In this document: positions 24,973 through 35,457 of the stretch, in pieces
How positions within the stretch are numbered: the first letter of the stretch is position 1
How the letters are laid out: every line of letters begins with the position of its first letter
Assembly (NCBI GenBank): GCA_017854535.1
Contig: JAFMHL010000006.1
Coordinates: forward strand, 1-64,000
From: Nitratireductor sp.
GTDB lineage: Bacteria; Pseudomonadota; Alphaproteobacteria; Rhizobiales; Rhizobiaceae
Length of the DNA: 64,000 nt
Direction of reading: 5' to 3'
Position numbers and translations under genes: made by a program
The notes under the pieces: generated by a model
Seen by the model: the letters and a program-made list of their open reading frames with translations, nothing else
Told to the model about the DNA's origin: nothing
Databases searched by the model: none

Positions 24973-26484
24973 ATGCTCGAAAATGGCCGAATATATCTCG
25001 GAACAAGCCGCCACCCGGATGATACAGTCAATAAAGGCGAATATCTTGATTTGAAATTGGCAAACCGTCACGGATTAATAACCGGCGCGACCGGTACCGG
25101 TAAAACCGTATCCTTGCAGATTTTGGCGGAAGGTTTTTCCAATGCGGGCGTTCCAGTGTTTTGCGCCGACGTTAAAGGCGATCTATCCGGTCTTGGCGCC
25201 ATGGGCGAGGAGAAAGACTTTCTTTTGAAGCGTGCCAAGATTATCGGTCTTGATGATTACCCCATGGCTGAGTTTCCAGTCATCTTTTGGGACTTGTTCG
25301 GCAAACAGGGTCACCAAACCCGCGCGACGATTTCTGACATGGGGCCTTTGATCCTTTCACGATTGATGGACCTAAATGATACGCAAGAGGGCGTTTTAAA
25401 CATTGCTTTCAAATTGGCTGACGATGAGGGCATGCTGCTTCTGGACATGAAGGATTTGCGTTCATTGCTCGTTGATGTGGGTGAACGCTCCGATGAATTG
25501 ACCACCCGTTATGGCTATATGTCTACCCAATCGATCGGTGCAATCCAGCGTCAACTTTTGGTAATTGAACAACAAGGCGGTGATCTGTTCTTTGGCGAAC
25601 CTGCCCTTGATATCAAAGACCTGATGCGCACTACCCGTGATGGTCGCGGTTCGGTGAATATCCTTGCCGCTGACAAATTGATGAGCTCTCCGCGGCTCTA
25701 TGCAACATTCCTGCTTTGGCTTTTGTCAGAGCTTTTTGAAGAGTTGCCTGAAATTGGCGATCCGGAAAAACCGCGTTTGGTGTTCTTCTTTGACGAGGCG
25801 CATTTGCTGTTCGATGAAGCGCCAAAGGCATTGATCGAAAAAGTTGAGCAGGTTGTTAAACTTATCCGCTCCAAAGGCGTGGGCGTATTTTTTGTTACCC
25901 AAAACCCACTTGATATTCCTGATGGGGTTTTGGCTCAATTAGGTAACCGTATTCAACATGCGCTTCGCGCTTACACACCGCGTGAACAAAAAGCGGTTAA
26001 AGCCGCAGCAAGCACATTTCGCCAAAACCCAGAATTTGATGCAGAAGACGTTATCATGCAATTGGGTGTTGGTGAGGCCTTGGTGTCGACCTTGGAACCA
26101 AAGGGTGTACCTTCCGTTGTGCAGCGTACTTTGATCCGTCCACCGTCTTCACGCCTTGGTCCTATGAGTGAAAAGGAACGCGCCGATCTGATGCAGGTAA
26201 GTCCAGTCGGTGGTCTATATGACAAGATGATTGATCGTGAATCAGCATACGAAATCTTGACAGTTAAGGCTGAAAAGGCTGCCGCCGCTGAAGAAAAACG
26301 CTTGGCCGAAGAAGCGGAAGAAAAAGCGCGCATCAAAGCTGAAAAAGCAGCCAAACGCAGTTCAAGCGGAGGGCGCAGACGCCAAACAGCAACTGAAGCC
26401 GCGGTAAAATCCTTGACACGAACCATTGCCAGTTCATTAGGTCGGGCACTGGTGCGCGGTATTTTGGGTAGTTTGAAACGCTGA
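24973..26484 (+). CDS. HerA-like ATPase, DUF853 (YjgR) family
   Basis: A 503-residue P-loop ATPase of the HerA/FtsK superfamily. The Walker A motif is [12 protein letters not shown] near residues 37–48, Walker B is [16 protein letters not shown], and [31 protein letters not shown] sequence follows (given in part), which is characteristic of DUF853. The C-terminus is a Lys/Ala/Glu-rich charged helix and a short basic tail. The start at ATG 24973 is set by GGAG at 24963–24966; an upstream GTG is weaker. The role of the family is unknown; a DNA-related motor is expected from the fold. It converges with the dehalogenase gene over a shared hairpin. Confidence 0.88.
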   Translation: MLENGRIYLGTSRHPDDTVNKGEYLDLKLANRHGLITGATGTGKTVSLQILAEGFSNAGVPVFCADVKGDLSGLGAMGEEKDFLLKRAKIIGLDDYPMAEFPVIFWDLFGKQGHQTRATISDMGPLILSRLMDLNDTQEGVLNIAFKLADDEGMLLLDMKDLRSLLVDVGERSDELTTRYGYMSTQSIGAIQRQLLVIEQQGGDLFFGEPALDIKDLMRTTRDGRGSVNILAADKLMSSPRLYATFLLWLLSELFEELPEIGDPEKPRLVFFFDEAHLLFDEAPKALIEKVEQVVKLIRSKGVGVFFVTQNPLDIPDGVLAQLGNRIQHALRAYTPREQKAVKAAASTFRQNPEFDAEDVIMQLGVGEALVSTLEPKGVPSVVQRTLIRPPSSRLGPMSEKERADLMQVSPVGGLYDKMIDRESAYEILTVKAEKAAAAEEKRLAEEAEEKARIKAEKAAKRSSSGGRRRQTATEAAVKSLTRTIASSLGRALVRGILGSLKR

Positions 26485-26492
26485 TTTTACTC

Positions 26493-26520
26493 GCTTGTTG
26501 GGATTAATTTTCCAACAAGC
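26493..26520. terminator. Hairpin between convergent genes
   Basis: GCTTGTTGG (26493–26501) pairs with CCAACAAGC (26512–26520). It lies just past the HerA-like gene and covers the last codons of the opposing dehalogenase gene. There is no long T-run, so termination strength is uncertain. Confidence 0.5.
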
Positions 26521-27163
26521 CGTTTAGATCTTTGAAAACCCGCGTCGGCGCCAAATCCGTATATTCATCCGGTTGGCCCGTACGGTTTATCCAAGCACAA
26601 TCAAACCCAAAGGCTGCAGCTCCTGCAATGTCCCAACGGTTGGATGATTGGAAACTGACTGCGCTGCGTTCAATTTTCCAATGATCGGTCACCATCCGAT
26701 AGGTTTCAGGTGAGGTTTTGAAAACCATCAAAGGATGGATAGAGAAGCTTTCGTCCAGCACTTCTTCAAGGCCTGCGGAGCGCACAGCGCTGTTAAGCAT
26801 ATCAGGAGAGCCGTTGGATAAAATCCCGGTTCTTGCGCCACCATCTTTCAGCTTAGCCAAAACGGATTTCACTTCACTGTAACAATCCAGTGTCATGTAA
26901 GCATCCAGCAGGCTTTGGCGTTTTGCTATGTTGGCTGAAGGTACGGCCGCAAAGGCAAAATCAAGCGCCTCTTGCGTCAACTGCCAAAAGTCTTTGTACT
27001 GATGCATGCCTGATCTGGTCCAAGTATATTCCAACTGTTTGTTACGCCAAATTTCTGACAGTCTCGCTGACTCAGGGCCAACTTCTTTGGCATTACGCGA
27101 TACAGCCGAATGCACATCAAATAGTGTGCCATAAGCATCGAAAACATAACAAATATGGGCCAT
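26504..27163 (-). CDS. Haloacid dehalogenase, type II (HAD superfamily)
   Basis: A 219-residue HAD hydrolase resembling L-2-haloacid dehalogenase, which replaces a halogen with hydroxyl through an aspartyl ester. Visible are motif I with the nucleophile Asp (YVFDAYGTLFDV; the FDAYGTL form is typical of type II dehalogenases), motif II (GILSNGSPDML), Lys of motif III (VFKTSPETYRM), and the later SSNRWDIAGAAAFGF loop. The ATG at 27163 has a perfect AGGAGG four bases upstream. It is transcribed away from sodB. Confidence 0.9.
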   Translation of the reverse strand: MAHICYVFDAYGTLFDVHSAVSRNAKEVGPESARLSEIWRNKQLEYTWTRSGMHQYKDFWQLTQEALDFAFAAVPSANIAKRQSLLDAYMTLDCYSEVKSVLAKLKDGGARTGILSNGSPDMLNSAVRSAGLEEVLDESFSIHPLMVFKTSPETYRMVTDHWKIERSAVSFQSSNRWDIAGAAAFGFDCAWINRTGQPDEYTDLAPTRVFKDLNGLLEN

Positions 27164-27358
27164 TATTCCTCCTGACAATAAAAACTGAGCCTTGCATACC
27201 AGCCCAAGGTTTGTCACCTGATTTCAGAAATTGGAACGAATTGCGCGTCTTTGACGTTGTATCTACCGACAGATGCATTAAGTTACATCAAGGTTCAGCA
27301 TTACAGCGTCTTTGCTGACAACAGATTTTTGAAATTGTAATATTAAAGGAGTGCCGCC

Positions 27359-27961
27359 ATGGCTTTCGATCTTCCAGAACTTCCTTATTCATATGATGCC
27401 CTTGCACCATATATGTCCGCTGAAACACTAGAGTTTCACCACGACAAGCACCACATGGCCTATGTAAACAATGGCAATAAATTGCTTGAGGGTTCAGGTC
27501 TTGAAGGCAAGTCTTTGGAAGAAGTGGTTGTTGGCAGCTATGGCAAGAATGCCGGATTGTTCAACAATGCTGGCCAGCACTACAACCATATCCATTTCTG
27601 GAATTGGATGGCGAAAAATGGCGGTGGCAAAAAAATGCCCGGCAATCTCGAAAAAGCGATCACATCTGATCTTGGTGGCTTTGACAAAATGCGCGCTGAT
27701 TTCATGAATGCTGGCGCAACACAGTTCGGTTCAGGCTGGTGCTGGTTGGCTGTTAAAGACGGAAAAATTGAAGTAATGAAAACACCAAATGGCGAAAGCC
27801 CATTGGTGCATGGTGCTAAACCGATCCTCGGCTGCGATGTATGGGAACACTCTTACTATATCGATTATCGCAATGCCCGCCCCAAATATCTTGAGGCATT
27901 TGTTGATAACATGGTCAATTGGGAATATGTGGCTAAAATGTACGAAGAAGCCACTTCATAA
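27359..27961 (+). CDS. sodB: Superoxide dismutase, Fe type
   Basis: A 200-residue cytoplasmic enzyme that dismutates superoxide. Metal ligands can be placed at H27 (EFHHDKHH), H77 (YNHIHFW) and the Asp/His of CDVWEHSYYIDY. Q73 in AGQHYNH, and the lack of the Mn-type glutamine, favour iron. It is monocistronic: a 195-base divergent gap lies upstream and a strong terminator downstream. There is no signal peptide. Confidence 0.95.
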   Translation: MAFDLPELPYSYDALAPYMSAETLEFHHDKHHMAYVNNGNKLLEGSGLEGKSLEEVVVGSYGKNAGLFNNAGQHYNHIHFWNWMAKNGGGKKMPGNLEKAITSDLGGFDKMRADFMNAGATQFGSGWCWLAVKDGKIEVMKTPNGESPLVHGAKPILGCDVWEHSYYIDYRNARPKYLEAFVDNMVNWEYVAKMYEEATS

Positions 27962-27980
27962 ATTTGATATCGAGATTTTG

Positions 27981-28009
27981 AAAAGCCCGGCCATATGTCG
28001 GGCTTTTTT
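27981..28009 (+). terminator. Rho-independent terminator after sodB
   Basis: AAAAGCCCG (27981–27989) pairs with CGGGCTTTT (27999–28007), followed by TT and C. The A-rich left arm makes it usable from both sides. Confidence 0.9.
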
Positions 28010-28157
28010 CGTTTCAGGTCGATTTTCATTGTGTTTCTTTTGGTTGACAAACTGTTGATCAGATAAAAGACTTAATCTCTGTTATCATGGGCTTGCAGAT
28101 TTTTAGGAAGACGCGCGTTGCTTTGAATTGAAGTAATGCCAATAACGGGAGTTTCTA

Positions 28158-28619
28158 ATGAAGAAGATTATTATCGGCGCAGCGATTGCTGCACTTATGG
28201 CCACTGGTTTTGCTTATGCCGCAGGACACGGCGATGCGATAAACCAACGTAAAGCAGCCATGAAAGAAGTTGGTGGCGCTATGGGCGCTATGGGTAAAAT
28301 GGCAAAAGGCGAAATGGATTTCGATGCAGCAGTAGTTCTCGCGTCACTCGAAAAAATGAATAATGTGGCCAAAACTTTTGGCGATCACTTCCCAGCTGGT
28401 TCTGAGACTGGAATGGATTCAGAAGGCAAAGAAACAACCGCCGCGCCAAAAATCTGGGAAGATATGGGCGGGTTCAAAGCAGCTATTTCAAAATTTGAAG
28501 GTGACACCGCTGCTGCAATGGCTACCGCACCGCAGTCTGTCGCAGAATTGGGCCCTGTATTGGGCGCAGTAGGTGCAAACTGTAAGGCTTGCCACGAAAC
28601 CTTCCGCGTTAAAAAATAA
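28158..28619 (+). CDS. Cytochrome c' family protein
   Basis: A 153-residue exported haem protein with a signal peptide (cleavage likely after FAYA) and a C-terminal CKACH haem site (near residue 144), the arrangement of class II cytochrome c' four-helix bundles. Such proteins bind NO or act in electron transfer in the periplasm. A diheme cytochrome gene follows after 48 bases on the same strand, so the two probably function together. Haem attachment would use the Ccm system encoded at 53–57 kb. Confidence 0.92.
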   Translation: MKKIIIGAAIAALMATGFAYAAGHGDAINQRKAAMKEVGGAMGAMGKMAKGEMDFDAAVVLASLEKMNNVAKTFGDHFPAGSETGMDSEGKETTAAPKIWEDMGGFKAAISKFEGDTAAAMATAPQSVAELGPVLGAVGANCKACHETFRVKK

Positions 28620-28667
28620 AGTGCTAGCCTTTTGCAAAAGTCGTTTTAGCAAAAGGTTCGTCCGATC

Positions 28668-29585
28668 ATGATTAAAAAACTGATAGCCATCGCACTCGTT
28701 TTGGGAGCGGTGGCTTTTGCCATTTTTTGGCTTCTGACAACGCCTCAAAAACTGACATCAACCCAGATGGCAGGACTTGGAAACGGCAATCCTGAAATGG
28801 GAGAAATGGTGTTTTGGGCTGGCGGCTGTGGATCATGTCATGCTGATAAAGGCGCTAAGGGAGACGATAAGAAAAGGCTGGGCGGTGGTCAACAACTCGA
28901 CACGCCTGCAGGATTGTTTGTCACTCCCAATATTTCACCTGATCGCGAAACTGGAATTGGCAGTTGGACAGAAGAACAATTCGCCAACGCAATGCTGAAT
29001 GGCGTATCACCCAATGGCTCTCACTATTACCCGTCATTTCCTTATACATCTTATGCCAAAATGAAGTCTGAGGATGTGTCTCATTTATGGGCATATATGA
29101 AAACGCTCCCGGAAATCTCTAGGGCAAATGAACCTCATGAACTTTCGATATTTTTTCAGTTGAGAAGGGGCGTTGGACTTTGGAAAACGCTGTTTTTGAA
29201 CAATGAAAAAGTCGTAAATAATCTGCCGGATGATCCGCAAATAGAATTTGGACAATATCTTGTTGAAGGGGTAGGGCATTGCGGTGAATGCCACACGCCG
29301 CGAACTGCACTTGGTTTTGGCGGATATAACAAATCCAAATGGCTTGGTGGCGGACTGACTCCCGAAGGGGACGGTAAAATCCCCAATATAACTCCTGGTG
29401 CCAAAGAAATTGGCAGTTGGAGCGTTGGTGACATCGCGGGCTATTTGAAATCTGGCTTTACCCCTGAATTTGATTCAGTCGGCGGCTCAATGGTCAGCGT
29501 TCAGGAAAACATGGCTAAACTGCCTGACGAAGATCTTGAGGCCATCGCAGCTTACTTAAAAGCAATCCCGTCAATTTCAGACTAA
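28668..29585 (+). CDS. Membrane-anchored diheme cytochrome c
   Basis: A 305-residue protein with an N-terminal membrane segment (about residues 4–24) and two class I cytochrome domains, with haem motifs CGSCH and CGECH. It resembles the cytochrome subunits of membrane-bound alcohol/aldehyde dehydrogenases (AdhB-like) and single-gene partners of cytochrome c'. No dehydrogenase subunit gene is adjacent. Its last four bases overlap the end of the convergent oligopeptidase gene. Confidence 0.9.
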   Translation: MIKKLIAIALVLGAVAFAIFWLLTTPQKLTSTQMAGLGNGNPEMGEMVFWAGGCGSCHADKGAKGDDKKRLGGGQQLDTPAGLFVTPNISPDRETGIGSWTEEQFANAMLNGVSPNGSHYYPSFPYTSYAKMKSEDVSHLWAYMKTLPEISRANEPHELSIFFQLRRGVGLWKTLFLNNEKVVNNLPDDPQIEFGQYLVEGVGHCGECHTPRTALGFGGYNKSKWLGGGLTPEGDGKIPNITPGAKEIGSWSVGDIAGYLKSGFTPEFDSVGGSMVSVQENMAKLPDEDLEAIAAYLKAIPSISD

Positions 29586-31675
29586 ACCAAGCTGTTCCCA
29601 ACCGCTTTGATTGCAAAAGCTTGAGATCGCGCTGCATCTTCCAAGGCCGCAAAACGACCTGATTTGCCAAAATGACCGGAACTCATATTGGTTCGGAGCA
29701 TCAAGATATTGTCGTCAGTCTTAGTGACGCGAAGTTTTGCCGCCCATTTGGCGGGTTCCCAATAGGTGACGCGCGGATCAGAAACGCCAGCTGTAATAAG
29801 CATCGGCGGATAGGTCTTTGCCTCGACATTGTCATAGGGAGAGTAAGCCCGAATATCCTTAAAAGCTTGTTCGCTTTCAATCGGGTTACCCCACTGAGAC
29901 CATTCGCCCGGTGTTAAGGGTAAGGTGTCATCAAGAATTGTGTTCAGCACATCGACAAAGGGGACATCTGCAATGACCCCGCCGAACAGGTCTGGCGCCA
30001 TATTGACGCTTGCGCCAACCAGCAATCCACCGGCTGAACCGCCTTGAATGACTATTTTACCCTTTGCTGTAAATCGGTCGCTGACGAGTTTTTCACCCGC
30101 CGCGATAAAGTCATGGAAAGTGTTTGGTTTCTTGCCAAACTTTGAATCTTCATACCAAGCGCGGCCTTTTTCCTCACCACCTCTGATATGGGCAATGGCA
30201 TAAACAAAGCCGCGGTCCACCAGAGATAAACGGTTCGTTGAAAAACTTGCAGGCATCGCATGGCCATAGGAGCCATATCCATAAAGTAAGCAGGGTGCTG
30301 TTCCATCGATCTTGGTTTTTGCATGATGGAGGATGGTAACAGGAACCTCTGCACCATCATGTGAAACAGTCATAATACGGCGGGTTATATAGTCTTTCGG
30401 ATCATGTCCTGATGGAACTTCCTGCTCTTTCAACAAAGTGCGTGTGCCATTTTCCAATTCATAGTCATAGGTGCGTGATGGCGTTGTGGGTGATGAATAG
30501 GTGAAGCGAAATGTGTCCGTCGCAAATTCAGGGCTTGGGCTTATACCCAGCGAATAGGCCTCTTCAGCAAATTCGATGTTTTTAATGTTTCCGTTTTTGT
30601 CAGAAAAGCAAATCCGGGGCAGGGCGTTTTCCCGCTCCATCCAAAATATCCAGTCTTTGTACGCATCAATAGACAGTACCATTTTACCCGGCTTGTGGGG
30701 GACAACATCTTTCCAGTTTTCGATGCCAGGAGAACTGATAGGGGCTTCCACAATCTTAAAATCTTCAGCACCGCCAGAGTTTGTCAAAATCAAGAATCTG
30801 TCGCCTTGATGTTCGACGCTGTATTCAAGGCCCTCTTGCCTATGCGTAACAAGGACGGGTTCGGCCTTGGGCGTAGCAGTTGGAATAAACCGCAATTCAT
30901 CCTGATCATTCATGCCTGCAGAAATGAATAAATATTCGCCAGAACGACTCCGTCCAACGCCACAGAAAAAGCGTGGATCTTTTTCCTCGTATACAAGCAC
31001 GTCGTCTTTTGGATCAGTTCGAAGTTGATGGCGATAAACTTTGTTTGGACGATGATTTTCATCAACCACTGTGTAGAATAATGTCTCATTATCAGCCCAG
31101 GCTACCGAACCTACATCCGAGATGCCCGCGCCTGTATCTTTGTCGTTACCAATTACTCTGAAATTAAGTTTGTAATATTCTGAGCCAGATGTATCGCAAC
31201 TCCATGCCAACATAGTGTGATCAGGGCTTACAGATGCGGTCCCCAATTCGAAGTAGTCTTTGCCTTCAGCTTCTTTGTTCACATCCAACAAGACTTCTTC
31301 ATCGCCGCCATCGCGTGGGGTGCGAATGTTAATGGGATGCTCTGCCCCCGTTACATATTTCCAGCGATAGGCATAAGCACCATCTTTCACAGGAAGCGAT
31401 ACGTCATCTTCTTTGATGCGTCCGCGCATTTCTACGATCAGTTTCTTTTGCAATTCGGCCGTATCTGCCATCGCCTTTTCGTAATAAGCGTTTTCTTCAT
31501 TGAGATATTGCTTGATCGGCTCAGGAAGTTTTTCCGGTTCACGCAAGGCTTCCTGCCAGTTTTCAGCTCTTAACCAGTTATAGTCATCCTTGAGGGTGAC
31601 ACCATGAACGGTATTCGTAACTGTTTTGATTTGGGCAACAGGTTCGTCACCCAATTTTTTAAATATTTGCGTCAT
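29582..31675 (-). CDS. ptrB: Oligopeptidase B (S9 prolyl oligopeptidase family)
   Basis: A 697-residue serine peptidase that cleaves short peptides after basic residues. The N-terminal two-thirds is a beta-propeller that limits access; the C-terminal alpha/beta domain holds S547 (GGSAGG), the Asp in ITAGVSDPRVTYWEP, and the His in MSSGHFGKSGR. The YGYGSYGHAMPASF segment is diagnostic of the S9A group. It follows msrB on the same strand by 45 bases, so the two may be co-transcribed. No signal peptide is seen; a cytoplasmic location is expected. Confidence 0.94.
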   Translation of the reverse strand: MTQIFKKLGDEPVAQIKTVTNTVHGVTLKDDYNWLRAENWQEALREPEKLPEPIKQYLNEENAYYEKAMADTAELQKKLIVEMRGRIKEDDVSLPVKDGAYAYRWKYVTGAEHPINIRTPRDGGDEEVLLDVNKEAEGKDYFELGTASVSPDHTMLAWSCDTSGSEYYKLNFRVIGNDKDTGAGISDVGSVAWADNETLFYTVVDENHRPNKVYRHQLRTDPKDDVLVYEEKDPRFFCGVGRSRSGEYLFISAGMNDQDELRFIPTATPKAEPVLVTHRQEGLEYSVEHQGDRFLILTNSGGAEDFKIVEAPISSPGIENWKDVVPHKPGKMVLSIDAYKDWIFWMERENALPRICFSDKNGNIKNIEFAEEAYSLGISPSPEFATDTFRFTYSSPTTPSRTYDYELENGTRTLLKEQEVPSGHDPKDYITRRIMTVSHDGAEVPVTILHHAKTKIDGTAPCLLYGYGSYGHAMPASFSTNRLSLVDRGFVYAIAHIRGGEEKGRAWYEDSKFGKKPNTFHDFIAAGEKLVSDRFTAKGKIVIQGGSAGGLLVGASVNMAPDLFGGVIADVPFVDVLNTILDDTLPLTPGEWSQWGNPIESEQAFKDIRAYSPYDNVEAKTYPPMLITAGVSDPRVTYWEPAKWAAKLRVTKTDDNILMLRTNMSSGHFGKSGRFAALEDAARSQAFAIKAVGNSLV

Positions 31676-31720
31676 GGTATTCCCGTCAAATTGGGTTAAG
31701 GGCGATCTTGAAAGATCAGC

Positions 31721-32122
31721 TTATGCTTTGCTCTCTGGCTTGAAGGTCAGTGCATGGCCATTCATGCAATAACGAAGACCAGTTGGCTGTGGGCCGTCAG
31801 GAAAAACATGACCCAAATGTGCCTCACAATCAGCGCAGCGGATTTCCGTGCGAGTCATGAAAAACTTCCGGTCGGTATGCTCCGATACAGAGCCTTCACC
31901 GGCAGGTTTAAAAAAGCTCGGCCATCCAGTGCCTGAATCAAATTTGGAATTGGTTTCAAACAGGTCATTGCCGCAACAAACACATTTGAACATGCCGTCG
32001 CGTTTTTCTTCCTGATGAGGTCCAGTAAAAGCACGCTCTGTTCCATGTTCGCGTGTCACATGAAATTGCTCAGGCGTAAGCTGTGCTTGCCACTCGGCTT
32101 TACTCTTTTCGATCTTTGCCAT
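31721..32122 (-). CDS. msrB: Peptide methionine (R)-S-oxide reductase
   Basis: A 133-residue repair enzyme that reduces methionine-R-sulfoxide in proteins. The catalytic Cys119 lies in LRYCMNG; structural zinc is held by C47, C50, C96 and C99. The motif [10 protein letters not shown] is standard. A GGAGG-like site (from CCTGGAGGAATAAATG on the minus strand) sets the start. It precedes ptrB on the same strand and diverges from the Mrp operon. Confidence 0.96.
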   Translation of the reverse strand: MAKIEKSKAEWQAQLTPEQFHVTREHGTERAFTGPHQEEKRDGMFKCVCCGNDLFETNSKFDSGTGWPSFFKPAGEGSVSEHTDRKFFMTRTEIRCADCEAHLGHVFPDGPQPTGLRYCMNGHALTFKPESKA

Positions 32123-32329
32123 TTATTCCTCCAGGAAAGGTCTGTTGGGACAGTAGATAAGCAATACAGTTTCATTTCTCAAGAGCCAGTGATCGCCATG
32201 GCTTAAAGGACTGGTTTTTTGTGTGTTTCTGCGCTCGATCGTCCTAAAAGCCTTGAACATTCGCCTAGAGACATTATTAAAGGAGGGTATCAAAATTAGC
32301 TCTCTCATTCTTCAAGGTATGGCAAGCGT

Positions 32330-34654
32330 TTGAACCAGACAATTCTACTTTTGTTATTGCCGTTTCTTGCTGCGCTCATCGCGCCGGCTTTGGTTCGCGT
32401 GCTTGGTGAAAAAGCTGCCTGGCTGCTTGCTTTGGCGCCGGCAACCATTTTTACCCATTTGACAGGATATCTCGCGCCAGTAGCTGCGGGCGAAAAATTT
32501 ACGATGGGCCTGCAATGGGTTCCTTCTCTCGGCGCAAATCTGTCGTTTTATATTGATGGCTTGAGCCTTACCTTCGGCTTGCTTATTAGCGGCATTGGCA
32601 CTTTGATCATCTTATATGCGGGCGGTTATTTAAAAGGGCACCCGCAACAGGGTCGTTTTATCGGTTTCCTGTTCCTTTTTATGGGCTCGATGCTTGGCGT
32701 TGTAATGGCCGACAATCTGATCGCTTTGTTTGTCTATTGGGAACTAACGTCCATCACGTCTTTCCTGTTGATAGGGTTCGATCACAACCGAGAAGCATCC
32801 CGCCGCGCTGCGGTTCAGGCTTTGGTGGTCACAGGCGGCGGCGGCTTGGCTCTATTGGCAGGTGTCATCGTTTTGAACCTGATCACCGGCAATACGGAAT
32901 TGTCTTTGGTGCTAAACAGCGGTGATGTGATCAGAGAAAGCCCGTTTTACCTTCTGGCATTCTGGCTGATAATAGCTGCGGCGTTTACAAAGTCAGCGCA
33001 ATTTCCGTTTCATTTCTGGCTACCCAATGCCATGGAAGCACCAACCCCAGTGTCGGCTTATTTGCATTCTGCCACCATGGTAAAAGCGGGCGTATATTTG
33101 TTGATGCGCACAAACCCAGTTCTGGGTGATACGGCAATTTGGCAAACTGTCTTACCATTATTTGGTACGGTCACATTGGTCATTGGTACGCTTTTAGCAA
33201 TTCGCCAGACAGACTTGAAACTAATGCTGGCCTACACAACGGTTGCCTCTCTTGGTCTGTTGGTAATGCTCACGGGTTTTGGCTCCGAAAAGGCTATCGA
33301 AGCAGCAGTCTATTATCTCGTTGCCCATGCTCTTTTCAAAGGGGCACTGTTCATGGTTGCTGGTCTCATCGATCATGAAGCGGGTACCCGCGATGTCAGG
33401 AAGCTTGGTGGCTTGCGCAAGGCAATGCCCATTACTTTCTTTGCAGCTGCATTGGCGGGGTTATCAATGGCCGGTCTGCCGCCATTTATTGGCTTTATGG
33501 CAAAAGAAGAGATTTACTACGCGATCGCGAAGCCAGATGCTTGGTCCGTCGCGATTACGGTGTTTACGATTTTCGGTAATGCGTTGATGTTGGTGATTGG
33601 TGCGGCAGTGGCGATTCTACCTTTCTTTGGTCAGAAAGTTGAAACGCCAAAACATGCCCATGAAGGTCCGATATTGCTTTGGCTAGGGCCAGTCGTTTTA
33701 TCGATTTGCGGCGTAGTGTCAGCAATTTTCGCAAGTGCAACCAATCTATTGTTTATCTCACCTATGGCCAGCGCTGTCGCCGGCGATTCGGTCTATGCGA
33801 AGGCGGCAATCGTCTTTCATCTTGGTGTTCCCCTTACGCTTTCGGTTGTAACCATCGCGCTGGGATGTCTAATATTCTGGAAACTGGAAAAAGCCCGTTT
33901 TGCCATGGCTTATATTTTGCGAAAGATCGGCTGGGGGCCAGATCACGGCTTCGATCAATTCATTGCCGGAACGGTTGGTCTTTCAACAAAGATTACACGC
34001 ATTATTCAAAATGGCCGCATGGAAGCCTATATGACTACCGTCTTTTTGGTATTCGGCATCGCCGTTTGGAGCAGTCTTTATATATTTGACGAATTGCCCA
34101 ATTGGCCAAGGCCATCTGGTTTGAGTTTCTATGAAACAGGGATTTTTCTTTTGGCTTTTGTTGGCCTGCTGGCGATCATTTATGCCGAAGATCGATTGAC
34201 CGCCATTATATCACTGGGCATTCAGGGATTTGCGGTTGCATTGATCTTTATTCTGTTCGGGGCGCCTGATTTGGCCTTCACCCAGTTTATGGTTGAAACG
34301 CTTTCGGTTGTTATTCTGGCATTGGTCATGACCCGTCTTACCCTACACAAAACTGACCATCGTCCGTTCTATGAAAAGTCATTTGATTTTGCGGTGGCTC
34401 TTACCGCTGGTAGTGCCTTTACTGCATTGCTTCTGGCGGTCGTCCAAGTAGCGTTTAATCCTGCTCTTTCAGAGTTTTTTGCAGCCTATAGCCGAACCAT
34501 CGCTCACGGGCGCAACATCGTAAACGTGATCATCGTTGATTTCCGTGGTGTTGATACACTCGGCGAAATCGCGGTTGTGATGATTGCGGGCCTCGGCATC
34601 ATTGCTCTTATTAGGATCAAAGGTCGTCAGCCAAGAGTGGAGGGCGACCAATGA
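32330..34654 (+). CDS. mrpA: Mrp Na+/H+ antiporter subunit A
   Basis: This is a 774-residue polytopic membrane protein related to complex I subunit NuoL, with an extra C-terminal MrpA region ([19 protein letters not shown]). The NuoL-like core shows [43 protein letters not shown] (in part), the [10 protein letters not shown] histidine-lysine helix and [12 protein letters not shown]. It starts at TTG 32330; an ATG eleven bases earlier opens only a four-codon frame. The seven-gene complex exports Na+ (and sometimes K+) in exchange for protons, for pH and salt tolerance. MrpB is a separate gene here, not fused. The stop overlaps mrpB (ATGA). Confidence 0.95.
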   Translation: MNQTILLLLLPFLAALIAPALVRVLGEKAAWLLALAPATIFTHLTGYLAPVAAGEKFTMGLQWVPSLGANLSFYIDGLSLTFGLLISGIGTLIILYAGGYLKGHPQQGRFIGFLFLFMGSMLGVVMADNLIALFVYWELTSITSFLLIGFDHNREASRRAAVQALVVTGGGGLALLAGVIVLNLITGNTELSLVLNSGDVIRESPFYLLAFWLIIAAAFTKSAQFPFHFWLPNAMEAPTPVSAYLHSATMVKAGVYLLMRTNPVLGDTAIWQTVLPLFGTVTLVIGTLLAIRQTDLKLMLAYTTVASLGLLVMLTGFGSEKAIEAAVYYLVAHALFKGALFMVAGLIDHEAGTRDVRKLGGLRKAMPITFFAAALAGLSMAGLPPFIGFMAKEEIYYAIAKPDAWSVAITVFTIFGNALMLVIGAAVAILPFFGQKVETPKHAHEGPILLWLGPVVLSICGVVSAIFASATNLLFISPMASAVAGDSVYAKAAIVFHLGVPLTLSVVTIALGCLIFWKLEKARFAMAYILRKIGWGPDHGFDQFIAGTVGLSTKITRIIQNGRMEAYMTTVFLVFGIAVWSSLYIFDELPNWPRPSGLSFYETGIFLLAFVGLLAIIYAEDRLTAIISLGIQGFAVALIFILFGAPDLAFTQFMVETLSVVILALVMTRLTLHKTDHRPFYEKSFDFAVALTAGSAFTALLLAVVQVAFNPALSEFFAAYSRTIAHGRNIVNVIIVDFRGVDTLGEIAVVMIAGLGIIALIRIKGRQPRVEGDQ

Positions 34655-35070
34655 ACACAATAATTTTCAGAACCTTCGCGCCCTATCTCACAGCGCTCAT
34701 GGTGCTTTTCTCAGTCTTTATCTTGCTGCGTGGTCATAATGATCCAGGCGGCGGTTTTATCGGCGGTTTGTTAGCTGCATCCGCATTCGCAATTTACGGC
34801 ATTGCCAACGGTGTTACGCCTGTGCGCCGTGCTATTTATTTCCATCCCATTTCTCTGGCAGGTTTTGGTTTGTTCATCGCGACACTTGCAGGTTTGCCAT
34901 CAATCCTCGCGCAAGTGCCGTTTCTGACAGGCCTTTGGGTTTATCCAAAAATTGGAAGTGTCGAATTGGCGCTTTCAACAACGCTCATTTTTGACATCGG
35001 CGTTTACTTTGTTGTGGTCGGAACCATTACATCAATTGCCCTTGCGCTTGAAGAAAGGCTGGAAGACTAA
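34651..35070 (+). CDS. mrpB: Mrp antiporter subunit B
   Basis: A 139-residue membrane protein with the MnhB signature [14 protein letters not shown] and four likely membrane helices. It overlaps mrpA by four bases and mrpC by one base (TAATG). Confidence 0.95.
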   Translation: MNTIIFRTFAPYLTALMVLFSVFILLRGHNDPGGGFIGGLLAASAFAIYGIANGVTPVRRAIYFHPISLAGFGLFIATLAGLPSILAQVPFLTGLWVYPKIGSVELALSTTLIFDIGVYFVVVGTITSIALALEERLED

Positions 35071-35447
35071 TGGAAATTGCTCTTGCTCTTCTTGTAGGCT
35101 GTTTTTTCACTGTAAGCATTTACTTGCTGCTGTCTAAATATGTCATTCGTATTTTGTTGGGTGTCGCAATTCTTGGGAATGCAGTAAATCTTTTGATATT
35201 CACCGCTGGGCGTTTGACCAAAGAAATACCGCCGATTATTCCTGAAGCGCTTCAGGTTCCTGATGGGATAATTGCCAACCCTTTGCCGCAAGCATTGATC
35301 CTGACAGCAATTGTGATTTCGTTTTCGTTTTTCGCCTTCCTCTTGGTATTGGGATATCGCGCATTTCAAGATTTGAATACGGATGACACGGACAGCATGC
35401 GTTTTGCCGAACCAGTCGACGAACCCAATCCGCCTCTTGGATATTAG
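35070..35447 (+). CDS. mrpC: Mrp antiporter subunit C (NuoK-like)
   Basis: A 125-residue NuoK-like subunit with three membrane helices and the motif LGNAVNLLIFTAG, followed by LPQALILTAIVISFS. Its ATG is embedded in the mrpB stop. An acidic tail ends the protein. Confidence 0.95.
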   Translation: MEIALALLVGCFFTVSIYLLLSKYVIRILLGVAILGNAVNLLIFTAGRLTKEIPPIIPEALQVPDGIIANPLPQALILTAIVISFSFFAFLLVLGYRAFQDLNTDDTDSMRFAEPVDEPNPPLGY

Positions 35448-35457
35448 GAAATAGAGT

